This document shows positions 1 to 8,850 of a stretch of DNA of 64,000 nt, piece by piece. The notes under the pieces were generated by a model. It saw nothing but the letters and a program-made list of their open reading frames with translations, did no database searches and was not told the origin of the DNA. A program made the translations under genes and the position numbers. How positions within the stretch are numbered: the first letter of the stretch is position 1; each line of letters begins with the position of its first letter. Source of the DNA: Thalassolituus alkanivorans (lineage in GTDB: Bacteria > Pseudomonadota > Gammaproteobacteria > Pseudomonadales > Oceanobacteraceae); contig NZ_JAJAEL010000044.1 in assembly GCF_020447205.1 (NCBI RefSeq), positions 25,486-89,485 of the forward strand. The letters are read 5' to 3'.

Positions 1-2
1 TC

Positions 3-467
3 GTATTCCATAACATTGCCATCAGCCTGAGCAGTCGTAAGGTATCCCTGACCGATGTCAGCAGTCTGGGCAATTACAGCATCACCGCTTTTAACCTGGC
101 CAGTCAGCTGCTGCCCGACAATTTTGCCGCAGAAGCTGCACGCAGTCCGGCTTACCGGGAACTGGCCGAACAGCAGAAACAGGTTGAGGCACTGTTTAAT
201 GGCGAGACTGATGTGATCATTCTCGAGCAGACGATATTCCGTTATTACCTCAGTCAGTTACGTCGCAACTATCCGAACAACCCGGTCTACCAGCAACCGT
301 ACCAGTACCACGATCTATTTACCCCGACCTACTACTACGCCGCGTTCCACAGCAAACAACTGCGTGATGCCTTTGATATCGGCATGGATATTCTGATCGA
401 CAGCGGCGAGCAGGATAAAATCCTGCAGAGCTACGAGCGCCTGCTGGCTGATTACCTGATTCGCTGA
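3..467 (+). CDS. Periplasmic solute-binding-like protein, C-terminal part (5' end outside window)
   Basis: The reading frame is open from the window edge to TGA at 465-467, so this is the last ~154 residues of a longer gene; the first internal ATG (213) is not the true start. The residue pattern (a TDVSSLGNYSI stretch followed by an alternating helix-strand region, then a helical tail after a TPTYYYAAF segment) resembles the second lobe of family-3 extracellular solute-binding proteins, which deliver amino acids or similar solutes to ABC importers or act as sensors. I cannot see the signal peptide or ligand-binding arginine region. A terminator follows at 499-523. The assignment is moderate because only the C-terminal part is visible. 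Confidence 0.5.
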   Translation, partial: VFHNIAISLSSRKVSLTDVSSLGNYSITAFNLASQLLPDNFAAEAARSPAYRELAEQQKQVEALFNGETDVIILEQTIFRYYLSQLRRNYPNNPVYQQPYQYHDLFTPTYYYAAFHSKQLRDAFDIGMDILIDSGEQDKILQSYERLLADYLIR

Positions 468-498
468 CACTGTGGCATTGGCGTAACGACAGGCATAA

Positions 499-523
499 AA
501 AAACCCGGCATAGCCGGGTTTTT
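499..523. terminator. Bidirectional Rho-independent terminator
   Basis: A 9-bp stem (501-509 with 513-521) has a 3-nt loop. It is flanked by an A-run on the left and a T-run on the right, so it can serve both the partial binding-protein gene and the convergent malic enzyme gene. Confidence 0.85.
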
Positions 524-540
524 TACTATGGTCTGATCAA

Positions 541-1803
541 TCAGATATCAGCCAGAGTTTTCAGCGGGTAGTTAGCCGGGAATGGCTTACGTGCCACACC
601 GGTATCAACCGCAGCCTGAGCAACCGCAGCCGATACAGCACCCAGCAGACGGGTATCAACGGCTTTAGGAATGATGTACTCACGACCAAACTCCAGAGAC
701 TCCAGACCGTAAGCATCCAGAACTTCCTGAGTTACAGGTTCTTTCGCCAGACCAGCCAGAGCTTTGGCTGCAGCCAGCTTCATCTCTTCGTTGATGCGCT
801 TGGCGCGTACGTCCAGAGCACCACGGAAGATGAATGGGAAGCCCAGTACGTTGTTTACCTGGTTAGGGTAGTCGGAACGACCGGTTGCCATGATGGCATC
901 AGGACGAACTTCCTTAACGATTTCCGGCATGATTTCCGGAACCGGGTTAGCACAGGCGAAGATGATTGGGTTTTCTGCCATTGCTTTGATCTGTTCGCCG
1001 GTCACCATGTTAGGACCAGACAGACCCAGGAAGATATCAGCGCCATTCAGGGCATCATCAACGGTGCGCTTGTCAGTCTCAACAGCGAATGCTTGCTTGT
1101 ACTGATTCAGATCGGTACGACCGGAGTGGATCACACCATTACGGTCACACATAAAGATGTTTTCTGGCTTCATGCCTGCCAGGATCAGCAGCTTGGTGCA
1201 GGAGATTGCAGCTGCGCCGGCACCCAGTACGCACATTTTGGCGTCTTCGACTTTCTTGCCAACGATTTCCAGAGCGTTCAGAGCACCGGCAACGGTTACG
1301 ATCGCAGTACCATGCTGGTCATCGTGGAATACCGGGATGTCGCACTGTTCGATCAGGGTGCGTTCGATCTCAAAACACTCAGGTGCTTTGATGTCTTCCA
1401 GGTTGATACCACCGAAGGTAATAGCAATACGGCGAACGGTGTCGATAAAGGCCTGTGGGCTTTCAGACTCTACTTCGATGTCAATGGAGTCTACGCCGGC
1501 AAAGCGCTTGAACAGCAGGCTCTTACCTTCCATAACCGGCTTGGAAGCCAGAGGACCCAGATCACCCAGACCCAGAATCGCAGTACCATCAGTGATAACC
1601 GCAACCAGGTTACCCTTACCGGTGTACTTATAGGCGTTTTCAGGATCAGCAGCGATCTCCTTGACCGGCTCTGCCACACCAGGGCTGTAGGCCAGAGACA
1701 GATCCTGTGAAGTCTGCGCAGGCTTGGTCAGTTCGACACTGATTTTGCCTGGCTTAGGGAACTGATGGTAATCCAGAGCTGCTTGCTTGAAATCTTGTGA
1801 CAT
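541..1803 (-). CDS. maeB: Malic enzyme (short, PTA-less form)
   Basis: This protein oxidatively decarboxylates malate to pyruvate with reduction of NAD(P). At 420 residues it is the short form and lacks the C-terminal phosphotransacetylase-like domain of the ~760-residue MaeB proteins. Visible family marks are the N-terminal SLAYSPGVAEP segment, TDGTAILGLGDLGP, an ALEKP-like metal/substrate region (DIKAPECFEIE, DDQHGTAIV) and the dinucleotide-binding GAGAAAISC. The C-terminal half carries the MATGRSDYPNQVNNVLGFP signature. Cofactor preference (NAD or NADP) cannot be read from sequence alone. It is monocistronic, and its 3' end shares a bidirectional terminator with the upstream gene. With pckA in the same window it belongs to the anaplerotic/gluconeogenic C4-C3 node. 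Confidence 0.93.
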   Translation of the reverse strand: MSQDFKQAALDYHQFPKPGKISVELTKPAQTSQDLSLAYSPGVAEPVKEIAADPENAYKYTGKGNLVAVITDGTAILGLGDLGPLASKPVMEGKSLLFKRFAGVDSIDIEVESESPQAFIDTVRRIAITFGGINLEDIKAPECFEIERTLIEQCDIPVFHDDQHGTAIVTVAGALNALEIVGKKVEDAKMCVLGAGAAAISCTKLLILAGMKPENIFMCDRNGVIHSGRTDLNQYKQAFAVETDKRTVDDALNGADIFLGLSGPNMVTGEQIKAMAENPIIFACANPVPEIMPEIVKEVRPDAIMATGRSDYPNQVNNVLGFPFIFRGALDVRAKRINEEMKLAAAKALAGLAKEPVTQEVLDAYGLESLEFGREYIIPKAVDTRLLGAVSAAVAQAAVDTGVARKPFPANYPLKTLADI

Positions 1804-1951
1804 AGTACTTGTCCAGTCTCTTCACTGTATTTAAAAGCCAGCTGTGCCACATCGTCCAGAACACAGGGGGCATAAGGGTCGTACTTTCTACCAAAAACCT
1901 ATTGCTTTTTCCAGCTAATCCGGCGCTTCCCTCTTTTTTAACTGAGCCAGA

Positions 1952-3283
1952 TCAGGTTTGTGGCTGCACAGGCAGCTGCATGATCACACGCAAACCGGGG
2001 GAGCAATTTTCGGCGCGAACGCTGCCATCATGCAGTTCAACAATGCGCTTCACCAGCGCCAGCCCGATGCCATAACCACCGGCCGCATGATCGCGGGCCG
2101 AATCGACCTGCGTAAAAGGATCGAAAATCCGCAGCAGCTCTTCTTCAGGTACGCCCGGCCCCTGATCCTGCACCCACAATTCCGCATACTCAGCACGGAC
2201 TGTTACACCGACAGACAGCTCTGAGCCCTGCGGCGCAAAACGGATGGCATTACGCAACAGGTTGTCAAAAGCCCGCTCGACCAGCATCCAGTCCCAGTCA
2301 CATGTCAGGGAAGCGGCCGGCCCTTTGACCATCAGTTGCAGGTGTTTTTCTTCGATCTCAACGTCTGCATTCTGCAGCCAGATCTGCAGCTGACTGCCCA
2401 GATCCAGGCGGCCGGTCTGCAACTGCTGGCTGTCGGTCTGCTGCAGCCGGGCCAGATCAAGAATCTGTCCGACCAGTCCATCGACCTGTCCGACGGCGCG
2501 TTCTATCCGGTCATGCTCCGCTGCCAGAATCTGGTGCTGATCTTTTTTGCGGGCAATACCAAGGGCAATCTGCAGGCGGGTTAATGGCGAACGTAACTCG
2601 TGCGACACATCACGCAGTAACTGCTGATGACTGTGCAATAAACGCTGCAGTGCATCGGCCATATCCACCACTTCGCTGGCCAGCATGCCGATTTCATCAT
2701 GCCGGTGCAGATCACGGCGCAGACCGGAGACATCAAAATTACCCTGTGCCAGCTGGCGTACGGTGCGCTGCAGCCGACGGATTGGCCGCGTCAGGCTCCA
2801 CACCAGCACAAAGCACAGCAGCGTAACCACCACCACAATCGCCAGCGGTACCAGCCAGCGGTCTTCGTTATTCAGCACGCTCTGCCATTCTTTACGGGCA
2901 ACGGCGATATAGAGATAACCCTGACGCTGCAACGGCCCGATCATCAGCCAGCCGTCATTCTGCCCCCACAGAATCTGGTCAGTTTCATCCGCCTCATCGG
3001 CAAATTCTTCCAGATCGTGGGGCAACTGACTGATCATATCCACTGGCACCGCCACCAGATTCCAGCCCGGGCGCATTTTGCGCCACAGCTTGCGGCCTTC
3101 AGCCACAATCGGCCGTTCACGGTCCATCAGATGCACCAAGTGCATGGCTTCAGGCTGAGTAGCCGGGCGGAAATAATCGTCTTCAATCCATTCGTTGGTC
3201 AGCACCGCTGCCCACATGGAAAGGAAGATCACCCCCCAGAACCAGAGGAAAATTTTGAAAAACAGCGAGCGATACCAGCGCAT
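1952..3283 (-). CDS. cpxA: Envelope-stress sensor histidine kinase, CpxA-like
   Basis: This is a 443-residue membrane kinase partnered with the response regulator encoded 27 bp upstream. TM1 lies at about residues 10-30, a periplasmic sensor domain spans ~31-143 and TM2 ~144-163. HAMP follows (RPIRRLQ, ~165-215), then HisKA with RDVSHELRSPLTR (phospho-acceptor His228). The HATPase domain has a recognisable N box (NLLRNAIRFAP) and G boxes (QDQGPGVP, GYGIGLAL). The layout and the CpxR-like partner point to the Cpx system, which senses envelope protein misfolding; the periplasmic domain itself diverges enough that the actual signal is uncertain. No CpxP-like gene is adjacent. Confidence 0.8.
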   Translation of the reverse strand: MRWYRSLFFKIFLWFWGVIFLSMWAAVLTNEWIEDDYFRPATQPEAMHLVHLMDRERPIVAEGRKLWRKMRPGWNLVAVPVDMISQLPHDLEEFADEADETDQILWGQNDGWLMIGPLQRQGYLYIAVARKEWQSVLNNEDRWLVPLAIVVVVTLLCFVLVWSLTRPIRRLQRTVRQLAQGNFDVSGLRRDLHRHDEIGMLASEVVDMADALQRLLHSHQQLLRDVSHELRSPLTRLQIALGIARKKDQHQILAAEHDRIERAVGQVDGLVGQILDLARLQQTDSQQLQTGRLDLGSQLQIWLQNADVEIEEKHLQLMVKGPAASLTCDWDWMLVERAFDNLLRNAIRFAPQGSELSVGVTVRAEYAELWVQDQGPGVPEEELLRIFDPFTQVDSARDHAAGGYGIGLALVKRIVELHDGSVRAENCSPGLRVIMQLPVQPQT

Positions 3284-3310
3284 GCACAGGCCTGTGGTAA
3301 AGGGGAGAGT

Positions 3311-4009
3311 TTATTCCGGGCTGACCAGCATATAGCCGCGCGAACGCACCGTTTTGATCCAGTCAGAATCATCGCTGCGGCGGCCCAGTTTCTTGCGCAG
3401 GTTGCTGACGTGCATATCGATAGAGCGATCGTAGGCCATCAGCGGACGACCCAGTGCCGCCAGCGACAGCGTATCTTTATCCACCAGCTCACCAACGTGC
3501 TCCATCATGCAATGCAGTACGCCGAATTCGGCACCGGTCAGGGCCAGTTCGACACCATCCAGAGTCACTACCCGGCGCGTGGTATTGAGCTGCAGCTCAC
3601 CCACATTCAGCGTGGTGACCGCACCTTTGCCAGGCTGCTCAGCCGACAGATCAATACGGCGGAAAAGAGCCTTAATCCGCGCCACCAGTTCATGGTGGTG
3701 ATAAGGCTTGGGAATATAATCATCGGCGCCATGCTCAAGACCCAGCACCCGGTCCACGCTTTCGCCACGGGCGGTCAGCATAATTACCGGCAGGGAAGAC
3801 TCGGTACGCAGTTTTTTCAGCACTTCAAAGCCGTTCATTTTCGGCAGCATCACATCCAGCAGCACCAGATCGTAATCGCCGCTCAGTGCCCGCTGCAGAC
3901 CGGTTTCACCGTCCTGCACAGCGGTCAGGGCGAAACCTTCCATCGACAGGTATTCCTGCAACAGTTCGCCCAGTTCGTAATCATCATCAACCAGCAGAAT
4001 CGATTTCAT
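3311..4009 (-). CDS. cpxR: OmpR/PhoB-family response regulator, CpxR-like
   Basis: This 232-residue regulator has an N-terminal receiver (acidic VDDD at 7-10, phospho-Asp52 in LLDVMLP, Lys in PKPYHHHEL) and a C-terminal winged-helix domain ending in RSRGYML. It resembles E. coli CpxR along its length, including the DRxIDMHxSNLRxKL recognition region. I place the start at the ATG of MKSILLV (4009) because a GGAGG lies 6 nt upstream. The ATG two codons earlier overlaps that Shine-Dalgarno sequence, and the longer open frame to 4111 has no ribosome site. It precedes and is co-transcribed with the sensor kinase gene. Confidence 0.85.
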   Translation of the reverse strand: MKSILLVDDDYELGELLQEYLSMEGFALTAVQDGETGLQRALSGDYDLVLLDVMLPKMNGFEVLKKLRTESSLPVIMLTARGESVDRVLGLEHGADDYIPKPYHHHELVARIKALFRRIDLSAEQPGKGAVTTLNVGELQLNTTRRVVTLDGVELALTGAEFGVLHCMMEHVGELVDKDTLSLAALGRPLMAYDRSIDMHVSNLRKKLGRRSDDSDWIKTVRSRGYMLVSPE

Positions 4010-4100
4010 CACCATCCTCCGTTGCGCCCAGTCTAGCGCTGCCAGCCCCGTGGCCGGCAGTGTTTTTACCCTTCTTTGCTCATACCGTGCCCTGAACAGA

Positions 4101-5117
4101 TCAGTGATCAAGCAAGGTGGCGATCCAGCGCGACTGCGGCCGGGTTTCCAGCGCGATCTTAACCACCATGGTCAGAGGGATCGACAGCAGCATTCCCACC
4201 GGCCCGAGAATCCAGCCCCAGAACACCAACGACAGAAAAACCACCAGCGTCGACAGCCCCAGCGAGCGGCCCATCAGACGCGGCTCAACCACATTACCGA
4301 ACAGCGTATTAACCAGCACATAAACCCCGGCGGTGAGCAACGCGGCTCCCGGGCCAATCTGAATTAAGGCAATCAGCACCGCCGGAACGGCCGCAATAAT
4401 AGAACCGATGTTAGGTATGTAGTTGAGCAGGAAAGCAACCAGCGCCCACAGTGCCCAGTAATCAACACCGATCAGCGCCAGCAGCAGACCAACGGTCAGG
4501 CCGGTACCAAAACTGACCACGGTTTTAATCATCAGGTATTGCTGCACCGATTCAGAGAAACGCTCAAAGTGGGCAAAGGCCTGGGTTTCTTCCCCAAAGG
4601 CGCGTTTAACCTTGGCCGGAAAGCTGGAAGCTTCGAGCAGAATAAAGATCACCGTGAACAGAATCAGGAAAGTGTTGGTCAGCACGCCGCCCAGGCCATT
4701 AAACACAGAGGCAACGGTTCTCATCACTACGCCGGGATTTACATATTCGCGGATCACATTATCAGCCACTTCCACGCCAAGGCTGCGCAACCAGGTCACG
4801 CCATGACTGGTCAGCGCCTGCAGTTTCTGCTCGTACAGCGGCATATCTTTATAAAATGCCGTCAGTGTACCGCCGACAAAAGAAGCCAGTACGGTGCCAA
4901 GCAACAGGAAACCTATAACCAGCAACAACACCGCCACAACCCCGGGGACTCGGTGATTAGTCAACCAGCGCAGCAGTGGCGCACTGAGGATGGCAATAAA
5001 TACCGCCAGTAAAAAAGGTACCAGCATGGCAGCGGCACTTTTAATACCTGCAATCACGATCACGACCGCGGCCGCACTCAGCAGAATATTACTGGCCAAA
5101 CGATTATCTGAAGGCAT
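4101..5117 (-). CDS. AI-2E family transporter (PerM-like permease)
   Basis: A ~338-residue polytopic membrane protein with about eight predicted segments. It has the family's central soluble stretch and the C-terminal NYIPNIGSIIAAVPAVL motif plus a PRLMGRSLGLSTLVVF region typical of AI-2E/UPF0118 exporters. Members are variously linked to autoinducer-2 export, Na+/H+ exchange or solute efflux, so the substrate is open. Two ATGs stand six bases apart. I prefer the second (5117) because an AGGGA sits 6 nt before it, while the first abuts that site. It is convergent with nothing, and lies upstream of and same-strand with cpxR (about 90 bp apart). Confidence 0.8.
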   Translation of the reverse strand: MPSDNRLASNILLSAAAVVIVIAGIKSAAAMLVPFLLAVFIAILSAPLLRWLTNHRVPGVVAVLLLVIGFLLLGTVLASFVGGTLTAFYKDMPLYEQKLQALTSHGVTWLRSLGVEVADNVIREYVNPGVVMRTVASVFNGLGGVLTNTFLILFTVIFILLEASSFPAKVKRAFGEETQAFAHFERFSESVQQYLMIKTVVSFGTGLTVGLLLALIGVDYWALWALVAFLLNYIPNIGSIIAAVPAVLIALIQIGPGAALLTAGVYVLVNTLFGNVVEPRLMGRSLGLSTLVVFLSLVFWGWILGPVGMLLSIPLTMVVKIALETRPQSRWIATLLDH

Positions 5118-5189
5118 AGCCATTCCCTGTTATGCAAAAAAAGGCACCATACACGAGCGCCCCCCTTCAGGGCCAGCGGCTCCGGCCTC

Positions 5190-5216
5190 TTGGCAAGTGC
5201 ATCCGAGTTGTATAAT
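5190..5216 (+). promoter_or_regulatory. Probable promoter of tRNA-Leu
   Basis: A perfect TATAAT (5211-5216) follows TTGGCA (5190-5195) with a short 15-bp spacer. It sits 16 bp upstream of the mature tRNA 5' end, as expected for a tRNA promoter. Confidence 0.6.
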
Positions 5217-5232
5217 ATCCGCGCCCTGAATC

Positions 5233-5317
5233 GCGGAAGTGGTGAAATTGGTAGACACACTGGATTTAGGTTCCAGCGCTTCACGGCGTGAGAGTTCGAG
5301 TCTCTCCTTCCGCACCA
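5233..5317 (+). tRNA. tRNA-Leu (anticodon UAG)
   Basis: The 85-nt cloverleaf has a 7-bp acceptor stem (GCGGAAG with CTTCCGC), and A73 and the CCA end are encoded. The D arm carries AAATTGGTAGAC, and the anticodon loop TTTAGGT lies between CTGGA and TCCAG, giving anticodon TAG. The long class-II variable arm and TTCGAGTC T-loop region are typical of leucine tRNAs. It is very similar in layout to the E. coli tRNA-Leu(UAG). lrgA starts 20 bp downstream, so the tRNA may be processed from a transcript that continues into lrgAB. Confidence 0.97.
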
Positions 5318-5336
5318 ACTTTTCAGGAGCAGACGT

Positions 5337-5675
5337 ATGTCCGGCCTCCTTACCCTGCTGATCTTTCTGCTGCTGGGTTCTCTGTTACAAACACTGCTGC
5401 ATCTTCCTGTTCCGGCATCCATTGTTGGTATGCTGCTGTTACTGCTGGCGCTGATACTGCGCGGCAAAACGCCGGATAATCTGCAGCGCATCACCCAGAC
5501 GCTGTCACCCCTGCTGCCTTTATTCCTGATTCCGGTCAGTGTTGGCATCATTACCCAAAAGCAACTGCTCGCCGAACATGGTCCCGCCCTGCTGGTTATT
5601 CTTGCGCTCAGCCTGATTCCCGGTGCCTTGGTCAGTGCGCTGATTATGCGCAAGGGAGGTAAATCAGGCTCATGA
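5337..5675 (+). CDS. lrgA: LrgA/CidA-family membrane protein (holin-like)
   Basis: A 112-residue protein with four hydrophobic segments, the PVPASIVGMLLLL signature of the CidA/LrgA family and a small basic tail. Family members form a membrane pair with LrgB/CidB. They are implicated in control of murein hydrolase export, programmed lysis and, more recently, transport of small metabolites such as pyruvate. AGGAG precedes the ATG at good distance. Its stop overlaps the lrgB start (ATGA), which implies translational coupling. The gene lies directly after tRNA-Leu with no visible separate terminator. Confidence 0.85.
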   Translation: MSGLLTLLIFLLLGSLLQTLLHLPVPASIVGMLLLLLALILRGKTPDNLQRITQTLSPLLPLFLIPVSVGIITQKQLLAEHGPALLVILALSLIPGALVSALIMRKGGKSGS

Positions 5676-6355
5676 CACATCTGTTCAGTCTGCCGTTATT
5701 CTGGGCCGCGCTTACCATTGCGTCTTTTCTTGCCGGCCAGCAACTCTACCGCCGCCTGGGTAACAACGCCTTTATTCCGCCGATTCTGACCGGCGTTGTA
5801 CTGGTCGTGACCTGTCTGGAGTTAAGCGGTGTTTCTTATCAGACCTATATGCGGGGCGGTGATTACCTGAACCAGATGCTGGGGCCTGTGGTGGTCATGC
5901 TGGCGGTACCGCTGTATCAGTTTATTCATACCATGCGTAAACAATGGCTGCGCATTGTTCTGGCGGTAACTCTGGGCAGCGGCACAACCGTAGCCTGTGC
6001 AGTGTTGCTGGCGCACTTCTGGATTGGTGATGACGCCATCACCCGCACGATCTACACAAAATCCATTACCACTCCGGTGGCACTGGCCATCAGCGAACAG
6101 GTCGGCGGCATCAATGCTCTGGCCTCAGCCTTTGTCATCATCACCGGAATTCTCGGGGCTCTGATGATTCCGTCCCTGTTAAAACTGCTGCGCATGGATG
6201 ACCCGCAGGCCGTTGGACTGACACTGGGAATCTGCGCCCATGCCATTGGCACCAGTCGTGCATTGGAATTAGGACCACAGCAATCGGCCTATGCGGCAAT
6301 GGCCATGACCCTGACCGCCACCCTGCATGCACTGGTATTGCCTTGGATTGTCTGA
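5672..6355 (+). CDS. lrgB: LrgB/CidB-family membrane protein
   Basis: A 227-residue, mostly hydrophobic partner of LrgA with around six to seven membrane segments. Diagnostic stretches are the FIPPILTGVV region near residue 33, TIYTKSITTPVALAIS near 128 and the GICAHAIGTSRALEL motif near 190. It overlaps lrgA by four bases. The upstream end of the hybrid kinase gene lies 43 bp downstream on the same strand, so the kinase may belong to the same transcript. Whether it acts in lysis control or metabolite uptake cannot be settled from sequence. Confidence 0.85.
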   Translation: MTHLFSLPLFWAALTIASFLAGQQLYRRLGNNAFIPPILTGVVLVVTCLELSGVSYQTYMRGGDYLNQMLGPVVVMLAVPLYQFIHTMRKQWLRIVLAVTLGSGTTVACAVLLAHFWIGDDAITRTIYTKSITTPVALAISEQVGGINALASAFVIITGILGALMIPSLLKLLRMDDPQAVGLTLGICAHAIGTSRALELGPQQSAYAAMAMTLTATLHALVLPWIV

Positions 6356-6398
6356 CCACAAGCATCTATTGTTAAGGGACTTCGGCAAAGGACGCACT

Positions 6399-8843
6399 AT
6401 GAGCCGCCACATAAAATACCTCTGGATGCTCGCGCTGGCGTCAACGCTGATGATCACAGTTGTTACCAGCCTCCTGCTGTATCTGCACGAAGTAAAACAC
6501 CAGCAGGATGAGTTAGAGCGTCTGGCCGGCAAGTTCCTGCAACAATGGAAACTCAACTCCGACAGCCTGCCAGGCGCAGCCGAGCTGGGTTACCTGCGCA
6601 GTCAGGGGCTGGCGGTGCAGACCGGCGTATTGCATGACAATAAACTCAGCATCCGCCTGCCACCACAACCCGGAATCAGCAACGACGCCGTAACAAAAGC
6701 CGCGCAAGGCATCAGTGGCCTGCAACGGATGCATGACGAGCAGCACACCTATCTGCAGTACCTCCAGCCGCTACAGCCCGGTCAGGGTCTGGTTGTCAGC
6801 AAGTCACTGTCTCAGCTGCGCCAGTATTATCTGCAGGGCTGGGTTGGTGCGGCACTGACCGATCTGGCCGTTATCATTATTCTGTTTGCTGGTTTCCATC
6901 ATCTGGTCCGGCCATTGCGTGACCAGCTCGACCGCCAGAGTCTGCAGCACAGCCTCAGCTGGGAACATATGAGTGGCATTGCGGTGCGTCTCAGTGCCCA
7001 ACAGCTGATTCTTGATGCCAACCCGCGCTTTATTGAGTTGTTTGCCGATGATCACGATCAGCGCTTATCGGCAATTCAGTCCGAGGAAGAACAGCCACAG
7101 ATTGCCCGTTACCTGCAGCAGGCGCTGGAAAGCCAAACACTGGTCGACTTTGAGTGCACCCTGATTGACCGTCACGGCGACCATGGACGCTGGGCACTGC
7201 ATGCCCAGCCATGGCACCTCAACGGGCGCGACTACATATTGCTGACCGGCGACGACATCAGTAAACGTCATCATATGGAAGAAAAGCTGCGCGCCGAGCA
7301 ACAGCGGGTACGGGCTTATTTTGATTCAATGCAGACGCTGCTGCTGGTGTGCGATAAGCAGGGCAATATTCAGCGCATCAACCAGCCGGTACAGGATCTG
7401 CTGCAGATGGATAAAAAGCAGCTGTACAAACAGCCGCTGAGTTATCTGCTGCCCAAAACCCATGCCGCACGCCTGAGTCATGACTGGCAACAGTTACTGG
7501 GCAGTCATGCAGGCAGTATGGCGTCAGAATTTCCGCTGGTTTCCGCCAGCGGCAAGGAATCAACCATCAGCTGGCGTCTGACCCGCATCAACAGTGGTGA
7601 ACATCAGGAAGTACTGCTGGCCGGCCTCGACATTACCGAGGCGGTGGCCAACCAGCGGGCACTGGAAACCGCCAACGTACGCATCCGCGAGGCGCTGGAG
7701 CAGGCAGAAAGTGCCAACCGCAGTAAATCGATTTTCCTGGCCAATATGAGCCATGAAATCCGTACCCCAATGAACGGCATTCTTGGTGCCAGCGAGCTGC
7801 TGCTCGACTCGTCACTGTCAGAAGACCAGCGCCACTATCTGGATATTATTCACAACTCATCCCATGCCCTGCTCGACATCATTAACGATATTCTCGACCT
7901 GTCGAAAATTGAGTCCGGCAATCTGGAAGTTGAGCAGATTGATTTTGACCTGAACCGTCTGATCACCGACATCTATCAGCTGTTTAACGAACCGGTACGG
8001 CGCAAGGGATTATCGCTGCTGTATTACTATGACTCAGGCCTGCCCGCCAACTGGCGTGGTGACCCGAAACGGGTGCGCCAGATCATCACCAACCTGCTCA
8101 GCAATGCACTGAAATTCACCGAGAAAGGCCGTATTGAAATCCGCGTCAGCGGCCAGCAGCAGGAAGACTTCCGCTATCTGCTGAATATCGAAGTACGCGA
8201 CAGCGGGATCGGTATTGCACAGGACAAAACCGAACAGATTTTTTCCGCGTTCAAACAGGCTGATACCAGCACCAGCCGCCAATACGGCGGTACCGGATTA
8301 GGACTGACCATCAGCCGTCACCTGGCGAAAGCGATGAATGGCGATATAGGACTCAGTTCAGAAATCGGTCATGGCAGCACCTTTGTGCTGCAGTTACCGT
8401 TGCACGAAGGGCACGCACCGGAAAAAGAAAAACAACCGGCCGAAAAACAGAACCGTACCCTGCATGGCCGTGTGCTGCTGGCCGAAGACAACAGCGTGAA
8501 CCAGAGAATTGCCGAACGCATGCTAAGCCGGCTGGGCCTGGTGTATACCACGGTATCCAACGGCGAGCAGGCCATTACCGAAGTGCTGAGCAACGATTAC
8601 GACCTGATTTTAATGGATGTGAACATGCCGGTGATGGATGGTATTACCGCTACCGAACGCATCCGCGATCTCAGCAGCCATAAAAACCATATCCCGATCA
8701 TCGCCCTGACCGCCAATGCCATGCTGGAAGATAAAGAGCGTTGCCTGGCGGCCGGCATGAACGGCTTTATCAGCAAGCCCATCAGGCTGGATACCCTGGG
8801 CAAGGTAATCGCCGACTTCCTGCCCGCCAGAACCCAGGCCTGA
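6399..8843 (+). CDS. Membrane hybrid sensor histidine kinase / response regulator
   Basis: An 814-residue hybrid kinase. TM1 spans ~8-28, a short periplasmic domain ~29-145 and TM2 ~150-172. Two PAS-like modules follow (~190-300 and ~305-420) with a short coiled coil, then HisKA with NMSHEIRTPMNG (His452). The HATPase has NLLSNALKF, DSGIGIA and GTGLGLTI, and the C-terminal receiver has phospho-Asp740 in LMDVNMPVMDG. There is no HPt domain, so phosphate must move to a separate HPt protein or back to the HisKA. I chose the ATG at 6399 because it leads straight into a basic-then-hydrophobic signal anchor and is preceded by AAAGGAC; the upstream extension overlaps lrgB. The ligand is unknown. Confidence 0.85.
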   Translation: MSRHIKYLWMLALASTLMITVVTSLLLYLHEVKHQQDELERLAGKFLQQWKLNSDSLPGAAELGYLRSQGLAVQTGVLHDNKLSIRLPPQPGISNDAVTKAAQGISGLQRMHDEQHTYLQYLQPLQPGQGLVVSKSLSQLRQYYLQGWVGAALTDLAVIIILFAGFHHLVRPLRDQLDRQSLQHSLSWEHMSGIAVRLSAQQLILDANPRFIELFADDHDQRLSAIQSEEEQPQIARYLQQALESQTLVDFECTLIDRHGDHGRWALHAQPWHLNGRDYILLTGDDISKRHHMEEKLRAEQQRVRAYFDSMQTLLLVCDKQGNIQRINQPVQDLLQMDKKQLYKQPLSYLLPKTHAARLSHDWQQLLGSHAGSMASEFPLVSASGKESTISWRLTRINSGEHQEVLLAGLDITEAVANQRALETANVRIREALEQAESANRSKSIFLANMSHEIRTPMNGILGASELLLDSSLSEDQRHYLDIIHNSSHALLDIINDILDLSKIESGNLEVEQIDFDLNRLITDIYQLFNEPVRRKGLSLLYYYDSGLPANWRGDPKRVRQIITNLLSNALKFTEKGRIEIRVSGQQQEDFRYLLNIEVRDSGIGIAQDKTEQIFSAFKQADTSTSRQYGGTGLGLTISRHLAKAMNGDIGLSSEIGHGSTFVLQLPLHEGHAPEKEKQPAEKQNRTLHGRVLLAEDNSVNQRIAERMLSRLGLVYTTVSNGEQAITEVLSNDYDLILMDVNMPVMDGITATERIRDLSSHKNHIPIIALTANAMLEDKERCLAAGMNGFISKPIRLDTLGKVIADFLPARTQA

Positions 8844-8850
8844 AGCAGGC

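Noticed and set aside
3..212. Start of the first gene at the ATG 213
   Set aside because: The frame is open to the window edge and the upstream residues fit the same protein, so the true start is outside the window.
2699..4036. Long plus-strand open frame of about 445 codons opposite cpxA and cpxR
   Set aside because: It is the complement of two well-supported genes, has no family motifs and a His/Gln-rich composition typical of antisense reading.
5078..5680. Minus-strand frame across tRNA-Leu and lrgA
   Set aside because: It spans a structured tRNA gene and is antisense to lrgA.
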